In this document: in pieces, positions 1 through 7,928 of the stretch
Numbering within the stretch: position 1 is the first letter of the stretch
Layout: the number at the start of each line of letters is the position of its first letter
Assembly (NCBI GenBank): GCA_014800795.1
Contig: JAAVFL010000032.1
Span: forward strand, 1-35,957
Direction: 5' to 3'
Source of the DNA: Bacteroidales bacterium
Lineage (GTDB): Bacteria > Bacteroidota > Bacteroidia > Bacteroidales > Muribaculaceae
Length of the DNA: 35,957 nucleotides
Program-made: the position numbers and the translations under genes
Notes under the pieces: model-generated
The model's input: the letters and a program-made list of their open reading frames with translations, nothing else
Database searches by the model: none
Told to the model about the DNA's origin: nothing

Positions 1-788
1 ACGCTTTCCAGCCCGTAGGGCACGGTAGAAGTTCCGGTAGCCGGAATAAACGCGGCATATGGCGAATTGTCGGCATGTGAGCTCGAGGGAGTAAGATTTA
101 CGTAAAACGAACGGTAACAGTTCAGGTTTTGTGAAAATGGTTTACCCGTCCGTGGACCTCCGTTTTTCGCCGGCTCCCAATGTATAAGTTCGGTAACCCG
201 CTTCAACTCAGCTACAAGCTCGGGGTCTTCGGTGGATGTCACCTTTATTCCAACCATTGAGCCGTCTTTAAGGACAATTCCTTCAATGGTAGCCCATCTG
301 CATTTTTCCTTCTTCCAAGCCTCTTTCGGATAGCGGAAATGTTTTGCGAAATGACGGTTAAGGTCACAATACGGTGGCTTGTCTGCAGTAGTGTGTACAT
401 GTCCATCTATATTGATACCAGTCTTTTTAAGACTATCAATATATGCTTTATCCCATACCTTAACTCTTTCAGAATCTTTTAGAATCCTCTTTTTCGAGAG
501 TGCATAATTGACGATATAATTTCTCACCTTCTCCTCTATCAAAAGAGTATCTTTTTCGGTAAAAGAAGTCTTATTATTCAGGAATTCAAAGCTTCTCCAT
601 TCCATTTTTCGACATCGAGTCAACTCCTCATCTGTCGGCACCGTCTCGCCCGGAATCCCCCTTGCCAGCAACTCCTCGATAGTGAAATCATCATACCAAT
701 CCTCAAGCTCTTCCTGAGTATTATCCGCATAGCAAACTGCAGTGCACCAGAGAGCTATTACCGTCAAAAGTCGCAATGTTTTCAGCAT
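1..788 (-). CDS. Secreted protein with TonB-like C-terminal domain (partial)
   Basis: I translated this frame by hand from the ATG at 788 down to the window edge. It stays open for 262 codons with no stop, so the C-terminus lies outside the window. The protein begins with a typical signal peptide (MLKTLRLL, a hydrophobic stretch, then a cleavage-like VCYA/DN at about residue 21). Residues about 160-215 resemble the TonB C-terminal domain: YPKEAW, then a strand with GIVLKDGSMVGIKV, then DPELVAELKRV and WEPAKNGG. In Bacteroidota this fold occurs in TonB energy transducers and also in free periplasmic proteins. No membrane anchor other than the signal peptide is visible, so a free periplasmic role is more likely. 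It follows the 319-residue gene by 11 bp and is probably cotranscribed with it. The function is unknown; the domain call is moderately sure. Confidence 0.7.
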   Translation of the reverse strand, partial: MLKTLRLLTVIALWCTAVCYADNTQEELEDWYDDFTIEELLARGIPGETVPTDEELTRCRKMEWRSFEFLNNKTSFTEKDTLLIEEKVRNYIVNYALSKKRILKDSERVKVWDKAYIDSLKKTGINIDGHVHTTADKPPYCDLNRHFAKHFRYPKEAWKKEKCRWATIEGIVLKDGSMVGIKVTSTEDPELVAELKRVTELIHWEPAKNGGPRTGKPFSQNLNCYRSFYVNLTPSSSHADNSPYAAFIPATGTSTVPYGLES

Positions 789-799
789 TTTTTAGAGAT

Positions 800-1759
800 T
801 TAATGTCTTTTGTAAAAGAAAGTCACTGTCTCTGAGAAAACCACTTTTTCCAGACTGAGCGCTCCCACCCCTCCTGCTCGTGTAATATAATCCAGTTGCT
901 GGAGAATCGGATTATATCCGACTATGAGATAGTCTTCCCCGTATTTGTTGATCTGAGCATTCACTTCCTCAGTGCGTGTGACTATACGTAACAGTACACC
1001 GTAGTGCTTTCGCAAAGCTTCAGAGATAGAAGAAGCGTAAGCCACCGAGAAACGGGAGTCAAGAAATTTAGCGATAGCTCTTGCCGGGATTTCATATTTG
1101 GAAGTATTTTGATCCCGGTACTCTTGAAAATCGCTCCGGATATCATTCACTTCAACAGGATCCCAGCTCAACATTCTGCAGAAGTTTGCCAATGTTACAA
1201 GAGTATCATTGTCACCTTCCCCATACGCAAACCCCATATCGGTCGAAACACCCAGAATACGTTGGTCGGCTTTGACATATCCCCATGTATCAACTTGTCC
1301 TCCGCTCCAGGTGTGTTCTGCAGCTTTTTTATAAAAATTCCCGGTTGTCATAGGGAAATCGGACGTTCCGGGAGACACCCATGAGCCGTTGAGATAGAGT
1401 TGGGCACCATATGAGGAGGATGACGGTTCTCCGACATAACCGAGTCCGGCTACATATGCCCCGAACCACTCGTTCCACCGCGCGAAAGCGTTATATCCTT
1501 CCTGGCTGACAGGGTTGTAAAGATGTCCCGGGATTTGTTGGAATTCAAGCCACTTTTTCTGAAAGTCAAGCAGTTGTGTGCAGTTGAACGAGTTGAATTT
1601 GGTCTCATCCGGATATTTACGAATCCATCTCATACAACCGTCAGATGTAGTATAGTCATATCCTTCTTGGATTAGTTGCCATAACTTCTCTTCTTTGTCA
1701 TAGTCATACGGATCGAAGCCAATGGTCATACTTTTCTCGTCGAGTTTGGTTCTGTTCAT
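800..1759 (-). CDS. Unrecognised 319-residue soluble protein
   Basis: I do not recognise this protein. It is an intact 319-codon frame with an ATG at 1759; a second ATG lies ten codons further in. It has no signal peptide, membrane segment or lipobox, so it is probably cytoplasmic. It is rich in Tyr, Trp, Asp and Glu at the N-terminus (FDPYDYDKEEKLWQLI), has a Gly/Ser/Tyr-rich centre around WNEWFGAYVAGLGYVG, and ends in alternating hydrophobic strands (LIVGYNPILQQLDYI). No catalytic motif stands out. Its codons look AT-richer than those of the operon to the right. The gene for the secreted TonB_C-like protein starts 11 bp downstream, so the two probably form one unit. No good Bacteroidota promoter is visible just upstream. 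A strain-variable accessory gene is plausible but not shown. Confidence 0.65.
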   Translation of the reverse strand: MNRTKLDEKSMTIGFDPYDYDKEEKLWQLIQEGYDYTTSDGCMRWIRKYPDETKFNSFNCTQLLDFQKKWLEFQQIPGHLYNPVSQEGYNAFARWNEWFGAYVAGLGYVGEPSSSSYGAQLYLNGSWVSPGTSDFPMTTGNFYKKAAEHTWSGGQVDTWGYVKADQRILGVSTDMGFAYGEGDNDTLVTLANFCRMLSWDPVEVNDIRSDFQEYRDQNTSKYEIPARAIAKFLDSRFSVAYASSISEALRKHYGVLLRIVTRTEEVNAQINKYGEDYLIVGYNPILQQLDYITRAGGVGALSLEKVVFSETVTFFYKRH

Positions 1760-2094
1760 GGTTGTGTTGTTTTTTGTTTTGTCAGTAATGTGGTTGATGG
1801 GATTAGCAGTTGGCAGCCGGGTTTAGCGGTCAGCAAGCCGTCTTTTGTGGTAGGATAGCGATTTATCGGGGGGACATATCGCATTAGGAGCGACAGGTGA
1901 TGGATACCTGTTTAAACGTAGCGTTTACCCGTGGTAAGGGGGAATTGGGGTAGTAAAACTAATAAAGAACAATCGTATTAGTTTGTAGGTCTTATTTCCG
2001 CCGGAGCGGGATCGAGTTACATTTTTAATTCGGTCGCAATTTACCAATCTTTTTTATAATTACAAAATTTTATTTAACGGTTTAAATATATTTA
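1760..2094. other. Intergenic region upstream of the unknown gene pair
   Basis: About 335 bases without a supportable gene. It should contain the promoter of the minus-strand pair ending at 1759, but I find no TAnnTTTG-type box on that strand. The only structure I can point to is the 9-bp inverted repeat at 1956-1984 and a short palindromic AAACG/CGTTT around 1914-1926. Confidence 0.5.
1956..1984. repeat. 9-bp perfect inverted repeat (operator-like)
   Basis: AAACTAATA at 1956-1964 and TATTAGTTT at 1976-1984 are exact reverse complements separated by 11 bases. It lies about 200 bp upstream of the 319-residue gene. The AT-rich arms and lack of a U tract argue against a terminator; a regulator-binding site is one possibility, and chance is another. 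Confidence 0.35.
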
Positions 2095-2140
2095 ACGCTC
2101 GCATTGCAGAAGAGGGTATCCACTTCTGCAATACGAGCGT
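2095..2140 (-). terminator. Terminator-like hairpin after tadA
   Basis: The arms at 2095-2112 and 2123-2140 pair over 17 of 18 positions (one mismatch, 2102 with 2133) around a 10-base loop. On the minus strand it comes 15 bases after the tadA stop and is followed by an AT-rich run rather than a clean U tract. It is the likely end of the dut-to-tadA operon. Confidence 0.65.
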
Positions 2141-2155
2141 ATATATGGCGGTGTG

Positions 2156-2599
2156 TCAGCGCTTTAGTGAGAAGAATGAGCGCATCAGCAAGGCGCATTC
2201 GTCGGCGAGAACACCTTCGGTGACAGTAGCGCGGGGATGAAAGGGTTTTCGCGCCACGTAGGTGGAGTAGCCGCGTTTGGTGTCGGGGGCTCCGATTACG
2301 ATGCGGGGAATCTGTGCCCATGCTATGGCTCCGGCACACATAAGGCATGGCTCAACGGTTACGTAGAGTGTGCAGTCGGTAAGGTATTTCCCACCGAGAG
2401 TCTCGGCGGCAGCGGTTATCGCCTGAATTTCGGCGTGGGCGGTGACATCGCCGAGGGTTTCGGTGAGGTTATGTCCGCGCCCTACCACCATACCGTTGCT
2501 CACGATGACTGCACCGATGGGTATTTCACCCTGACTCGCTGCCTCCTGTGCCTCGCGGAGCGCCATGCGCATGAATCTGGTATCGTCGTACTCGTTCAT
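2156..2599 (-). CDS. tadA: tRNA adenosine(34) deaminase TadA
   Basis: This 147-residue protein is a zinc-dependent cytidine/deoxycytidylate deaminase-family enzyme. It is expected to convert adenosine to inosine at the wobble position of tRNA-Arg(ACG) in the cytoplasm. The zinc site is complete: HAE at residues 55-57 (His ligand and catalytic Glu) and PCLMC at 84-88 (two Cys ligands). The early PIGAVIV strand and the GRGHN motif are also typical of TadA, and the length fits the family. A guanine or cytosine deaminase paralogue is less likely because the PCLMCAGA context is the TadA form. It starts 36 bp after the stop of the EnvC-like gene on the same strand and is probably the last gene of that operon, since a hairpin follows immediately. 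Confidence 0.93.
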   Translation of the reverse strand: MNEYDDTRFMRMALREAQEAASQGEIPIGAVIVSNGMVVGRGHNLTETLGDVTAHAEIQAITAAAETLGGKYLTDCTLYVTVEPCLMCAGAIAWAQIPRIVIGAPDTKRGYSTYVARKPFHPRATVTEGVLADECALLMRSFFSLKR

Positions 2600-2635
2600 A
2601 TATCGTGTGAAGATGGTGGTGTGGCCGGGTGATGA

Positions 2636-4459
2636 TTATCGTTTGAGCCAGAGTTCAGGATTCTCTTTCTCGCGCTGGTTGCGTATCTCGAAGTGAAGGA
2701 TGCTGCGGTTGGGATCGGCCGGATCGGTGTAGACTGTTCCGATACTTTGACCGGCTTTCACTTTCTGCCCGGTGGAGACATTGATGCTGCCGAGGTTCGC
2801 GTAAACTGTCATGTAGCGTCCGTGGCGTATCACAACCACATTGTTGTAGCCGTCAGGGCGGAATACGGCCGACACTTCACCGTCGAACACACAGTTGACC
2901 GTGGCGTTGGCTCCGGTGGCCATGTCTATGCCGGAGTTGGTGGTCTCGACATGGGGTAATGTCGGATGTTTCTGACGTCCGAACTTCTTCACTATCGTGT
3001 AATGGCCGCTCACCGGGAAGGGGAGACGTCCCTTGTAGTCGGCGAAGTTACCGCCCGATGGTGTATCGGCGGCCGGAGCCACTCCGCTCGCTCCTGCCGG
3101 TGCGGGAGGCGCAAGTGTCGGAGCGGTTTCAGTGGCGGCGGGAGAGTCTACGTCGCCTCTGCCGTTGTTGCGGCCGGTATGTTTCACCGGCTTGCCTTTC
3201 TTGGCTTTCTCCTTGGCAGCCTTTTTCTCCTCCTCCATCCGTTTCTGGTAGGCTTCACGTTCCTCTTTTATCTTCTGTTGTTCGGCCTTGCGCGCAGCCT
3301 CACGCTCTTTCTTCACCTGTTCCTCGGCTTCTTTGGCTGCTTTCTCTTCGGCGCGACGGCTAATTTTCTCGCGTTCGGCCTCGTCGCGCGCTTTTTCAAG
3401 TGCGGCTTTTTTCTCGGCCTCGGCTTTCTCCTCGGCCTTTTTGCGGGCTTCCGCTTCGGCCTTGGCCTCTGCCTGGGCTATGCGTTCCTGCTCGGCTTTT
3501 GCGGCGGCTTCGGCAGCCGCAGCCTCCTCGGCCCGCGCCTTTGCCTCGGCTTCTTCGCGTGCTTTGCGTTCGGCTTCCTCCTGCTGGCGCCGCAGTTCTT
3601 CCTGACGGCGCGTCTCTTCGGCTATGATACGGTCGAGTTCGGCATCGAGCGAGGCTGCCTCTTGCTGGCGGCGGCTTATGATCTGTTGCAGTTCCCCTCC
3701 TTCGCGGCGAAGGCGTTCCACCAGGCCTGAGGTTTCGTTTTTCTTGCGCATAAGGCTGGCACGCTCGTTGTCGAGCGCGCTTACCGATCCTGCAACTTTG
3801 GCGCGCAGAGCCGAAAGCTCGTTGCGTCGAGCGTCGAGCCGGGTGCGGATCTCGCTTATCTCAACCGAGCGGCGTTTGCGCCATTTCGAAAACTGATGGA
3901 GAGCCCGGGCACGCCGGTAGGCCTGGGCAAACGATTCCGATGAAAATATGAACGCCAGGTCGCTCATCTGCTGTCCGTGGCTTTGCGATTTACGGATCGA
4001 GCGCACGTAGCGGGCGGTGATGGCCTCCAGTCGGTTGTCAAGATCGGCTATCGAATCGCTTACGACGGCGATGCGGCTGTTGTATCCCTCGATTTCCGAT
4101 GTCAGTCCGGCTATACGGGTGTTGCACTGTTCGATTTCCCCTTCGAGAAGTGTCAGTTGGTTGAGGCGTTTCTCTGTTTCCTGAGTGTTCAGTGTAATCT
4201 TTCGTTGTGCCTCCTTTATCTGCCCTTGCGCGCGCTCCTTGGCCTTCTTTACGTCGGCGGCCGTTCGGTTGCGCGACTGCGTCTGTTTCTGGATTTGTTT
4301 GCCGGTTTGCTTCTGAGGCTGTTTCTGGGGCTGTTTCTGTTCGGTGCGGGTGGTTTTACGCGCAGTAGTGCGGCTCTGCTTATTCTGTGCCTCCGCCGAG
4401 GGAGCGAGAACAAGCAGTGTCAGCAGTATGATGACTATTCGTGATAATGACCGGTACAA
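2636..4459 (-). CDS. EnvC-like murein hydrolase activator with degenerate LytM (M23) domain
   Basis: A 607-residue exported protein. The signal peptide covers residues 1-24 (ending PSAEA/QN). It is followed by a Gln/Lys/Thr-rich stretch, a long coiled coil (about 70-285), a Glu/Ala/Lys-rich low-complexity region (about 285-425), a Pro/Ala linker and a C-terminal peptidase M23 fold (about 480-600). Two of the expected zinc ligands are replaced: the H-x3-D motif reads N508-SGI-D512, and the first His of H-x-H is Ile587, with His589 kept. His546 in RHG is present. Such a site should not hold zinc normally, which matches EnvC/NlpD-type activators that switch on cell-wall amidases at division rather than cutting peptidoglycan. 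E. coli EnvC is about 420 residues, so this one is expanded. It follows the DUF4292 gene by 29 bp. Confidence 0.85.
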   Translation of the reverse strand: MYRSLSRIVIILLTLLVLAPSAEAQNKQSRTTARKTTRTEQKQPQKQPQKQTGKQIQKQTQSRNRTAADVKKAKERAQGQIKEAQRKITLNTQETEKRLNQLTLLEGEIEQCNTRIAGLTSEIEGYNSRIAVVSDSIADLDNRLEAITARYVRSIRKSQSHGQQMSDLAFIFSSESFAQAYRRARALHQFSKWRKRRSVEISEIRTRLDARRNELSALRAKVAGSVSALDNERASLMRKKNETSGLVERLRREGGELQQIISRRQQEAASLDAELDRIIAEETRRQEELRRQQEEAERKAREEAEAKARAEEAAAAEAAAKAEQERIAQAEAKAEAEARKKAEEKAEAEKKAALEKARDEAEREKISRRAEEKAAKEAEEQVKKEREAARKAEQQKIKEEREAYQKRMEEEKKAAKEKAKKGKPVKHTGRNNGRGDVDSPAATETAPTLAPPAPAGASGVAPAADTPSGGNFADYKGRLPFPVSGHYTIVKKFGRQKHPTLPHVETTNSGIDMATGANATVNCVFDGEVSAVFRPDGYNNVVVIRHGRYMTVYANLGSINVSTGQKVKAGQSIGTVYTDPADPNRSILHFEIRNQREKENPELWLKR

Positions 4460-4488
4460 ATTCTATCTGATCTTGGTGTTCGATGTTT

Positions 4489-5358
4489 TCAGAGTTTGGA
4501 GAGGGAGGAAATAAGCGAGGCGGCGTCGAGACGCCGGTATCCTTTGGGTGTCAGCCAGTTGTTGCGTACTCCCGAATTCCATTTTGCCGAACCGTAGTTC
4601 CACTGTATGGAGGCCGCGATATCTTTTTCGCCTACTGTCTGCACGGATGTCACTCCGGCGATAGCCCCGCCGGCCGGGGTTTCTTCGGGAGAAGAGTAGG
4701 CTACGGTGATGCCATGGGTCTGTCCGATGGTTATTGAGGTTGCCGCCACACGGTTGAAGTCCGGCGACATTATGAAGCCATACTCAAACCCCGCAGGTTG
4801 GCGCGCCGGAAAAATCATAAGTCCTTCAGGAGCGTTGCTGAAGTCGACGGCGGTGAGCAGTGCGGGGGTGAAGCTTCCGCCTCCTCCGCCGGTCACAAAT
4901 CCCCGGCCCAGCAGCAGATCCTGGATATCGGTCACGCTCACGCTTCCGCCTCCGAACACTCGGGTGAGACTTTCGGATACGTAAGCCTTGTGGTAACGGT
5001 CAACTACATGGATCGAATCGGTGTCGATGAACATCGATGCCACTTCGAAGCCGAGCATACGCACCGAAATGTTGATGGAGCTGCCCCGTTCCATCGTCAC
5101 CTTCCCTGAAAGTGTGATGCTTTTGGGAGATGTGACCGCGAGTTTGACTGGCAACGTCAGATCCTGCCATTCCGAATAACTGTTGCATAGTGCGATATAG
5201 CGCTGCTGGGGTGTCTGAAGCGACACATCGCCCGGAATCCGGCTGAGCAGATCGGCTTTCTGGCTCCGGCGTGCGGAGGAGCATCCGGTAAGGGCAAGTG
5301 AAATAGCCATCAGCGAGGCGAGATAGAGGAGTATGCGGGGGCTGATTCGTCTCATCAT
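4489..5358 (-). CDS. DUF4292-type lipoprotein
   Basis: A 289-residue lipoprotein. The N-terminus has a hydrophobic signal and a lipobox LTGC with the lipidated Cys at residue 26, followed by SSARRSQ. The body fits the DUF4292 family of Bacteroidota: IALCNSYSEWQDLTLPVKLAV, a run of beta strands including ISVRMLGFEVASMFID, then DSIHVVDRYHKAYV. The strand-rich layout is reminiscent of LolA/LolB-like half barrels; that comparison is my inference, and the molecular role is not established. The start overlaps the stop of the TPR gene by four bases (ATGA), so translation is probably coupled. The EnvC-like gene follows closely. A cell-envelope role next to EnvC is plausible but unproven. A Gly-rich loop (GGGGGS) lies near the middle. 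Confidence 0.8.
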   Translation of the reverse strand: MMRRISPRILLYLASLMAISLALTGCSSARRSQKADLLSRIPGDVSLQTPQQRYIALCNSYSEWQDLTLPVKLAVTSPKSITLSGKVTMERGSSINISVRMLGFEVASMFIDTDSIHVVDRYHKAYVSESLTRVFGGGSVSVTDIQDLLLGRGFVTGGGGGSFTPALLTAVDFSNAPEGLMIFPARQPAGFEYGFIMSPDFNRVAATSITIGQTHGITVAYSSPEETPAGGAIAGVTSVQTVGEKDIAASIQWNYGSAKWNSGVRNNWLTPKGYRRLDAASLISSLSKL

Positions 5359-7139
5359 TCGTAAAAATGGGTTTTATTCTTCACTTTTTTCTGGAGCAAC
5401 AGGTTGTCCGGATCGAGTTTAAGCGCCTCTTCCCAGAACAGAAGCGCTTTCTGGTGGTCGCCGTTCATGTAGTAGATATCTCCTGCATGATGGAGTACAT
5501 CGGCCTGGGGATCATCCCCCTCGAGTTCGATAGCGCGGTCGATGAAATCTTTGGCATTGTTATATTCCTTCTTCTTGAAGAAGATCCAGGCATATGTGTC
5601 GAGAGCTGTGTCGTTGTCGGGTTGCTGGCGCACGCAGATCGCACTCATTTTCTCGGCTTTGTCAAGGTCAATTCCCTCTTCTGCCATGAAGTAGGCGCAG
5701 TTGTTCAGCGCAAGGAGGTTGTCGGGGTTCTCCTCGAGGGCGCGGTCGTAATATACGAACGCGGAGTCTATGGCGCCGGTCTTGTAGTAGGTGTCGCCCA
5801 TCGAGCATAGCACAGCCGAGCGGAGCTCGTGGTTCTCCACGGGGGTGGCGTCGAGGGTTTCCGAATAGCTTGATAAAGCCTCGTCGGAGCGGTCAAGCAT
5901 GGCAAGCATATTTGCGCGGTAGAACATGAGAGCCGGGTCGTCGGGAGTATATTTCAGGGCTCTTCCGGCGGTTTCCAACGCCTTGTCGTAGTCTTCGGCC
6001 GTAGCGTAGAGGCTTACGGCCGAGCGCCAGCGGTCGGTGTTCGAGGGGTCTGTATCGAGTGCATATTCCTGCTGCTCGGCAGCACCCTTGAAATCTTTTA
6101 TAGCTACGAGATACGACGAGTACAGGTCGCGGATCTGAGCTTCGTGGGGATGCTGGATAAGGAGGGTGTCGAAGAGCCCCTGTATGCGCGGCTGTTGAAG
6201 GGTGTCGGCATACAGCTGACGTATGTAGCTTGAGAATATCTCGATTTTGACCTCCGGATCAAGGCCCTCCTGACGCACCGCTTCGAACACCTCGCGGTCA
6301 AACCCTATGGAATCGCCCTGTTCGCGGTAGAATTCGGCGCGTTTATAGTAGGCCAGTCCGTTGGTGGGGTCGATTTCGCAGGCCCTGTTATACAGGGCGA
6401 TCGCTGAATCTGGACGACCGATAGCCATCATCACGTCGCCGGCATAGAGCGAGCTGTTCGGATTGTTGCCTGTGGCCGTGAGCAGGTTGCTCACTTCGGC
6501 AAGGGTGGCTGTAGTGTCGCGTAGTATCATTAGGGCGCGCACTTTGTTGGATGTCAGGCCTATGTCCACTCCCTCGGCACGCTCAAGGCGGTTAAGTACG
6601 TCGATCGACCTACGCAGGCTCGCGCTGTCGCGAACTCCCTGAAGCGCTTCGGCATATTTCATTGTCACATTCGGCTTGTGAGGGTTGAGCGAATCGAGCG
6701 TATGCCATACTCTTACTGATTCTCCGCGGTTGCCGAGCTGGTTGTTCACCATTCCGTAGAATATGGCGCCGTAGTAGTCCGATGGATTGGAATTGAAGTG
6801 GCGTCGCATGAGGTCATAGCCCTTCATAGCCAGAGCGGTGTCACCCTGACCGAGTGCCATGTAGTAGTAGCCCAATGTCATTCCCGGCTGAGTGTCGGTG
6901 GAGTCGAGTTCCACAGCGCGTTGGAGCAGTTCGAAATATTCCCCGTCGTTGCCGAGGGAGTTCTGTCTCTGCGCCTCCATGAATATGTAGTCACTCTTTC
7001 GTTTGTCGGCGCCTGCTTCCCAACTCTCTTTCTGTGAGTTACGGATGGAGCGTGCCCCGGCACGCCCGCCGGGAAAGATCACCATCGCCGTCAGAAGGGC
7101 TATCACCGCCATTGCCGGTATTTGTCTGCGTCTGAACAA
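5355..7139 (-). CDS. Exported tetratricopeptide-repeat protein
   Basis: A 594-residue protein with a signal peptide (Met-Phe-Arg-Arg-Arg followed by a hydrophobic core, ending near GGRAGARS), so it is exported. The rest is built of tetratricopeptide repeats. Clear ones include the segments with SAIALYNRACEIDPTN, ALSSYSETLDATP, AFVYYDRALEENPDN and ALLFWEEALKLDPDN. These alpha-helical repeats bind other proteins; no enzyme domain is seen. It lies between dut (68 bp upstream) and the DUF4292 lipoprotein gene, which it overlaps by four bases. In Bacteroides-like genomes this TPR gene commonly sits in the same order with dut, DUF4292 and the M23/EnvC gene (from memory), suggesting a shared envelope-assembly role. 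The binding partner cannot be told from sequence. Confidence 0.85.
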   Translation of the reverse strand: MFRRRQIPAMAVIALLTAMVIFPGGRAGARSIRNSQKESWEAGADKRKSDYIFMEAQRQNSLGNDGEYFELLQRAVELDSTDTQPGMTLGYYYMALGQGDTALAMKGYDLMRRHFNSNPSDYYGAIFYGMVNNQLGNRGESVRVWHTLDSLNPHKPNVTMKYAEALQGVRDSASLRRSIDVLNRLERAEGVDIGLTSNKVRALMILRDTTATLAEVSNLLTATGNNPNSSLYAGDVMMAIGRPDSAIALYNRACEIDPTNGLAYYKRAEFYREQGDSIGFDREVFEAVRQEGLDPEVKIEIFSSYIRQLYADTLQQPRIQGLFDTLLIQHPHEAQIRDLYSSYLVAIKDFKGAAEQQEYALDTDPSNTDRWRSAVSLYATAEDYDKALETAGRALKYTPDDPALMFYRANMLAMLDRSDEALSSYSETLDATPVENHELRSAVLCSMGDTYYKTGAIDSAFVYYDRALEENPDNLLALNNCAYFMAEEGIDLDKAEKMSAICVRQQPDNDTALDTYAWIFFKKKEYNNAKDFIDRAIELEGDDPQADVLHHAGDIYYMNGDHQKALLFWEEALKLDPDNLLLQKKVKNKTHFYE

Positions 7140-7207
7140 TGCTGTGTCGTTTTTGAGGATTGTCTGTGGGTCCTTGTTATAAAAATCTTGTTTACCGGGG
7201 TTAAGTA

Positions 7208-7654
7208 TCAGTTTACTCCGGTATGGCCGAATGCGCCGTCGCCTCGCTCGGTGGTGTCGATGCGGTCTGTCGGTTCCCAGTCCACACGGGTATAGCTTTT
7301 AACCACCATTTGGCAGATACGTTCGCCATCGTTGACAGTAAACTCCTCGTTGCTCAGATTCACAAGTATCACGCCTATCTCGCCGCGGTAATCGCTATCA
7401 ACCGTGCCGGGTGTGTTCACCAGCGATATTCCATGTCGGATGGCGAGCCCGCTGCGCGGACGTATCTGGCATTCGTAGCCGTGGGGGAGCTGCATGTACA
7501 GTCCGGTAGGTATAAGCGCTCTCTCGAGGGGCTTCAGAACCACAGGCGCGTCCGGCAGATATGCGCGCACATCCATCCCTGCTGATCCGGGGGTGGCGTA
7601 AGAGGGTAGCGGATGATGACTTTTGTTTATGATTTTTACCTTGATAGTTTCCAT
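7208..7654 (-). CDS. dut: dUTP diphosphatase (dUTPase)
   Basis: A 148-residue trimeric-type dUTPase, which hydrolyses dUTP to dUMP and pyrophosphate. It keeps uracil out of DNA and supplies dUMP for thymidylate synthesis. The five family motifs are visible: PGSAGMDVRA (1), RPRSGLAIRHG (2), NTPGTVDSDYRGEI (3, with the catalytic Asp region), the motif 4 stretch ending ERICQMVV, and the C-terminal RGDGAFGHTG (5, the P-loop-like arm). An upstream in-frame ATG at 7732 would add 26 residues that match nothing in the family and would run over a hairpin, so I chose the ATG at 7654. It is the first gene of the run leading to TPR, DUF4292, EnvC and tadA. A promoter candidate lies at 7813-7844. Confidence 0.95.
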   Translation of the reverse strand: METIKVKIINKSHHPLPSYATPGSAGMDVRAYLPDAPVVLKPLERALIPTGLYMQLPHGYECQIRPRSGLAIRHGISLVNTPGTVDSDYRGEIGVILVNLSNEEFTVNDGERICQMVVKSYTRVDWEPTDRIDTTERGDGAFGHTGVN

Positions 7655-7683
7655 AACGTTATTGTATCTGTTGAAAAACTGGC

Positions 7684-7710
7684 CGGGGAAGTGGCATGGC
7701 CGTTTCCCCG
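7684..7710 (-). promoter_or_regulatory. Hairpin in the dut leader (possible attenuator)
   Basis: CGGGGAA at 7684-7690 pairs with TTCCCCG at 7704-7710. On the minus strand the stem is followed, five bases later, by TTTTT and then the dut ATG at 7654. It could be a leaky intrinsic terminator in the leader or the terminator of rnz. The 7-bp stem and the gap before the U tract make it weak. Confidence 0.3.
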
Positions 7711-7808
7711 TAGTTACTAACAAACTGCACATCGCAGAAGTTGTACCGGTGTATGTACTCCCGGCCGTGGCGGATGATCCGTGAATGGAAGCTGATGTTC
7801 CGTAATAA

Positions 7809-7866
7809 TCGGCGAATTTACCTATTTATAAGCGAACAGGCAAGCGACATGAGCCGTTTCTTGCCT
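7809..7866 (-). repeat. Promoter/inverted-repeat module, copy 1 (upstream of dut)
   Basis: Bases 7809-7844 align without gaps to 8863-8898 with 27 of 36 identities; both begin TCGGCGAA and end AACAGGCAAG. Both are followed by GTTTCTTGCCT (here ending at 7866), so each carries AGGCAAG and CTTGCCT as inverted arms (7838-7844 and 7860-7866, 15 bases apart). The shared bases include the promoter boxes described separately. Confidence 0.55.
7813..7844 (-). promoter_or_regulatory. Candidate promoter of the dut operon
   Basis: On the minus strand it reads CTTG (7844-7841), a 20-base spacer, then TAAATTCG (7820-7813). This fits the Bacteroidota -33/-7 layout with one mismatch (C for T) in the -7 box. 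The predicted start near 7806 gives a leader of about 150 bases for dut. Confidence 0.4.
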
Positions 7867-7928
7867 CTTTCTGCCCCTAATTTAGCTTTTTTATACACTC
7901 CCGCAGCCGGGAGCAACTCCCAACGCGA

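Noticed and set aside
2966-3730. A 254-codon plus-strand frame opposite the EnvC-like gene, Phe/Leu/Gly-rich
   Set aside because: It mirrors the Glu/Ala/Lys-rich low-complexity region; the apparent membrane protein is an artefact of that composition.
7655-7732. N-terminal extension of dUTPase from an upstream ATG
   Set aside because: The added 26 residues do not resemble the family and cover a leader hairpin; the inner ATG gives the normal protein length.
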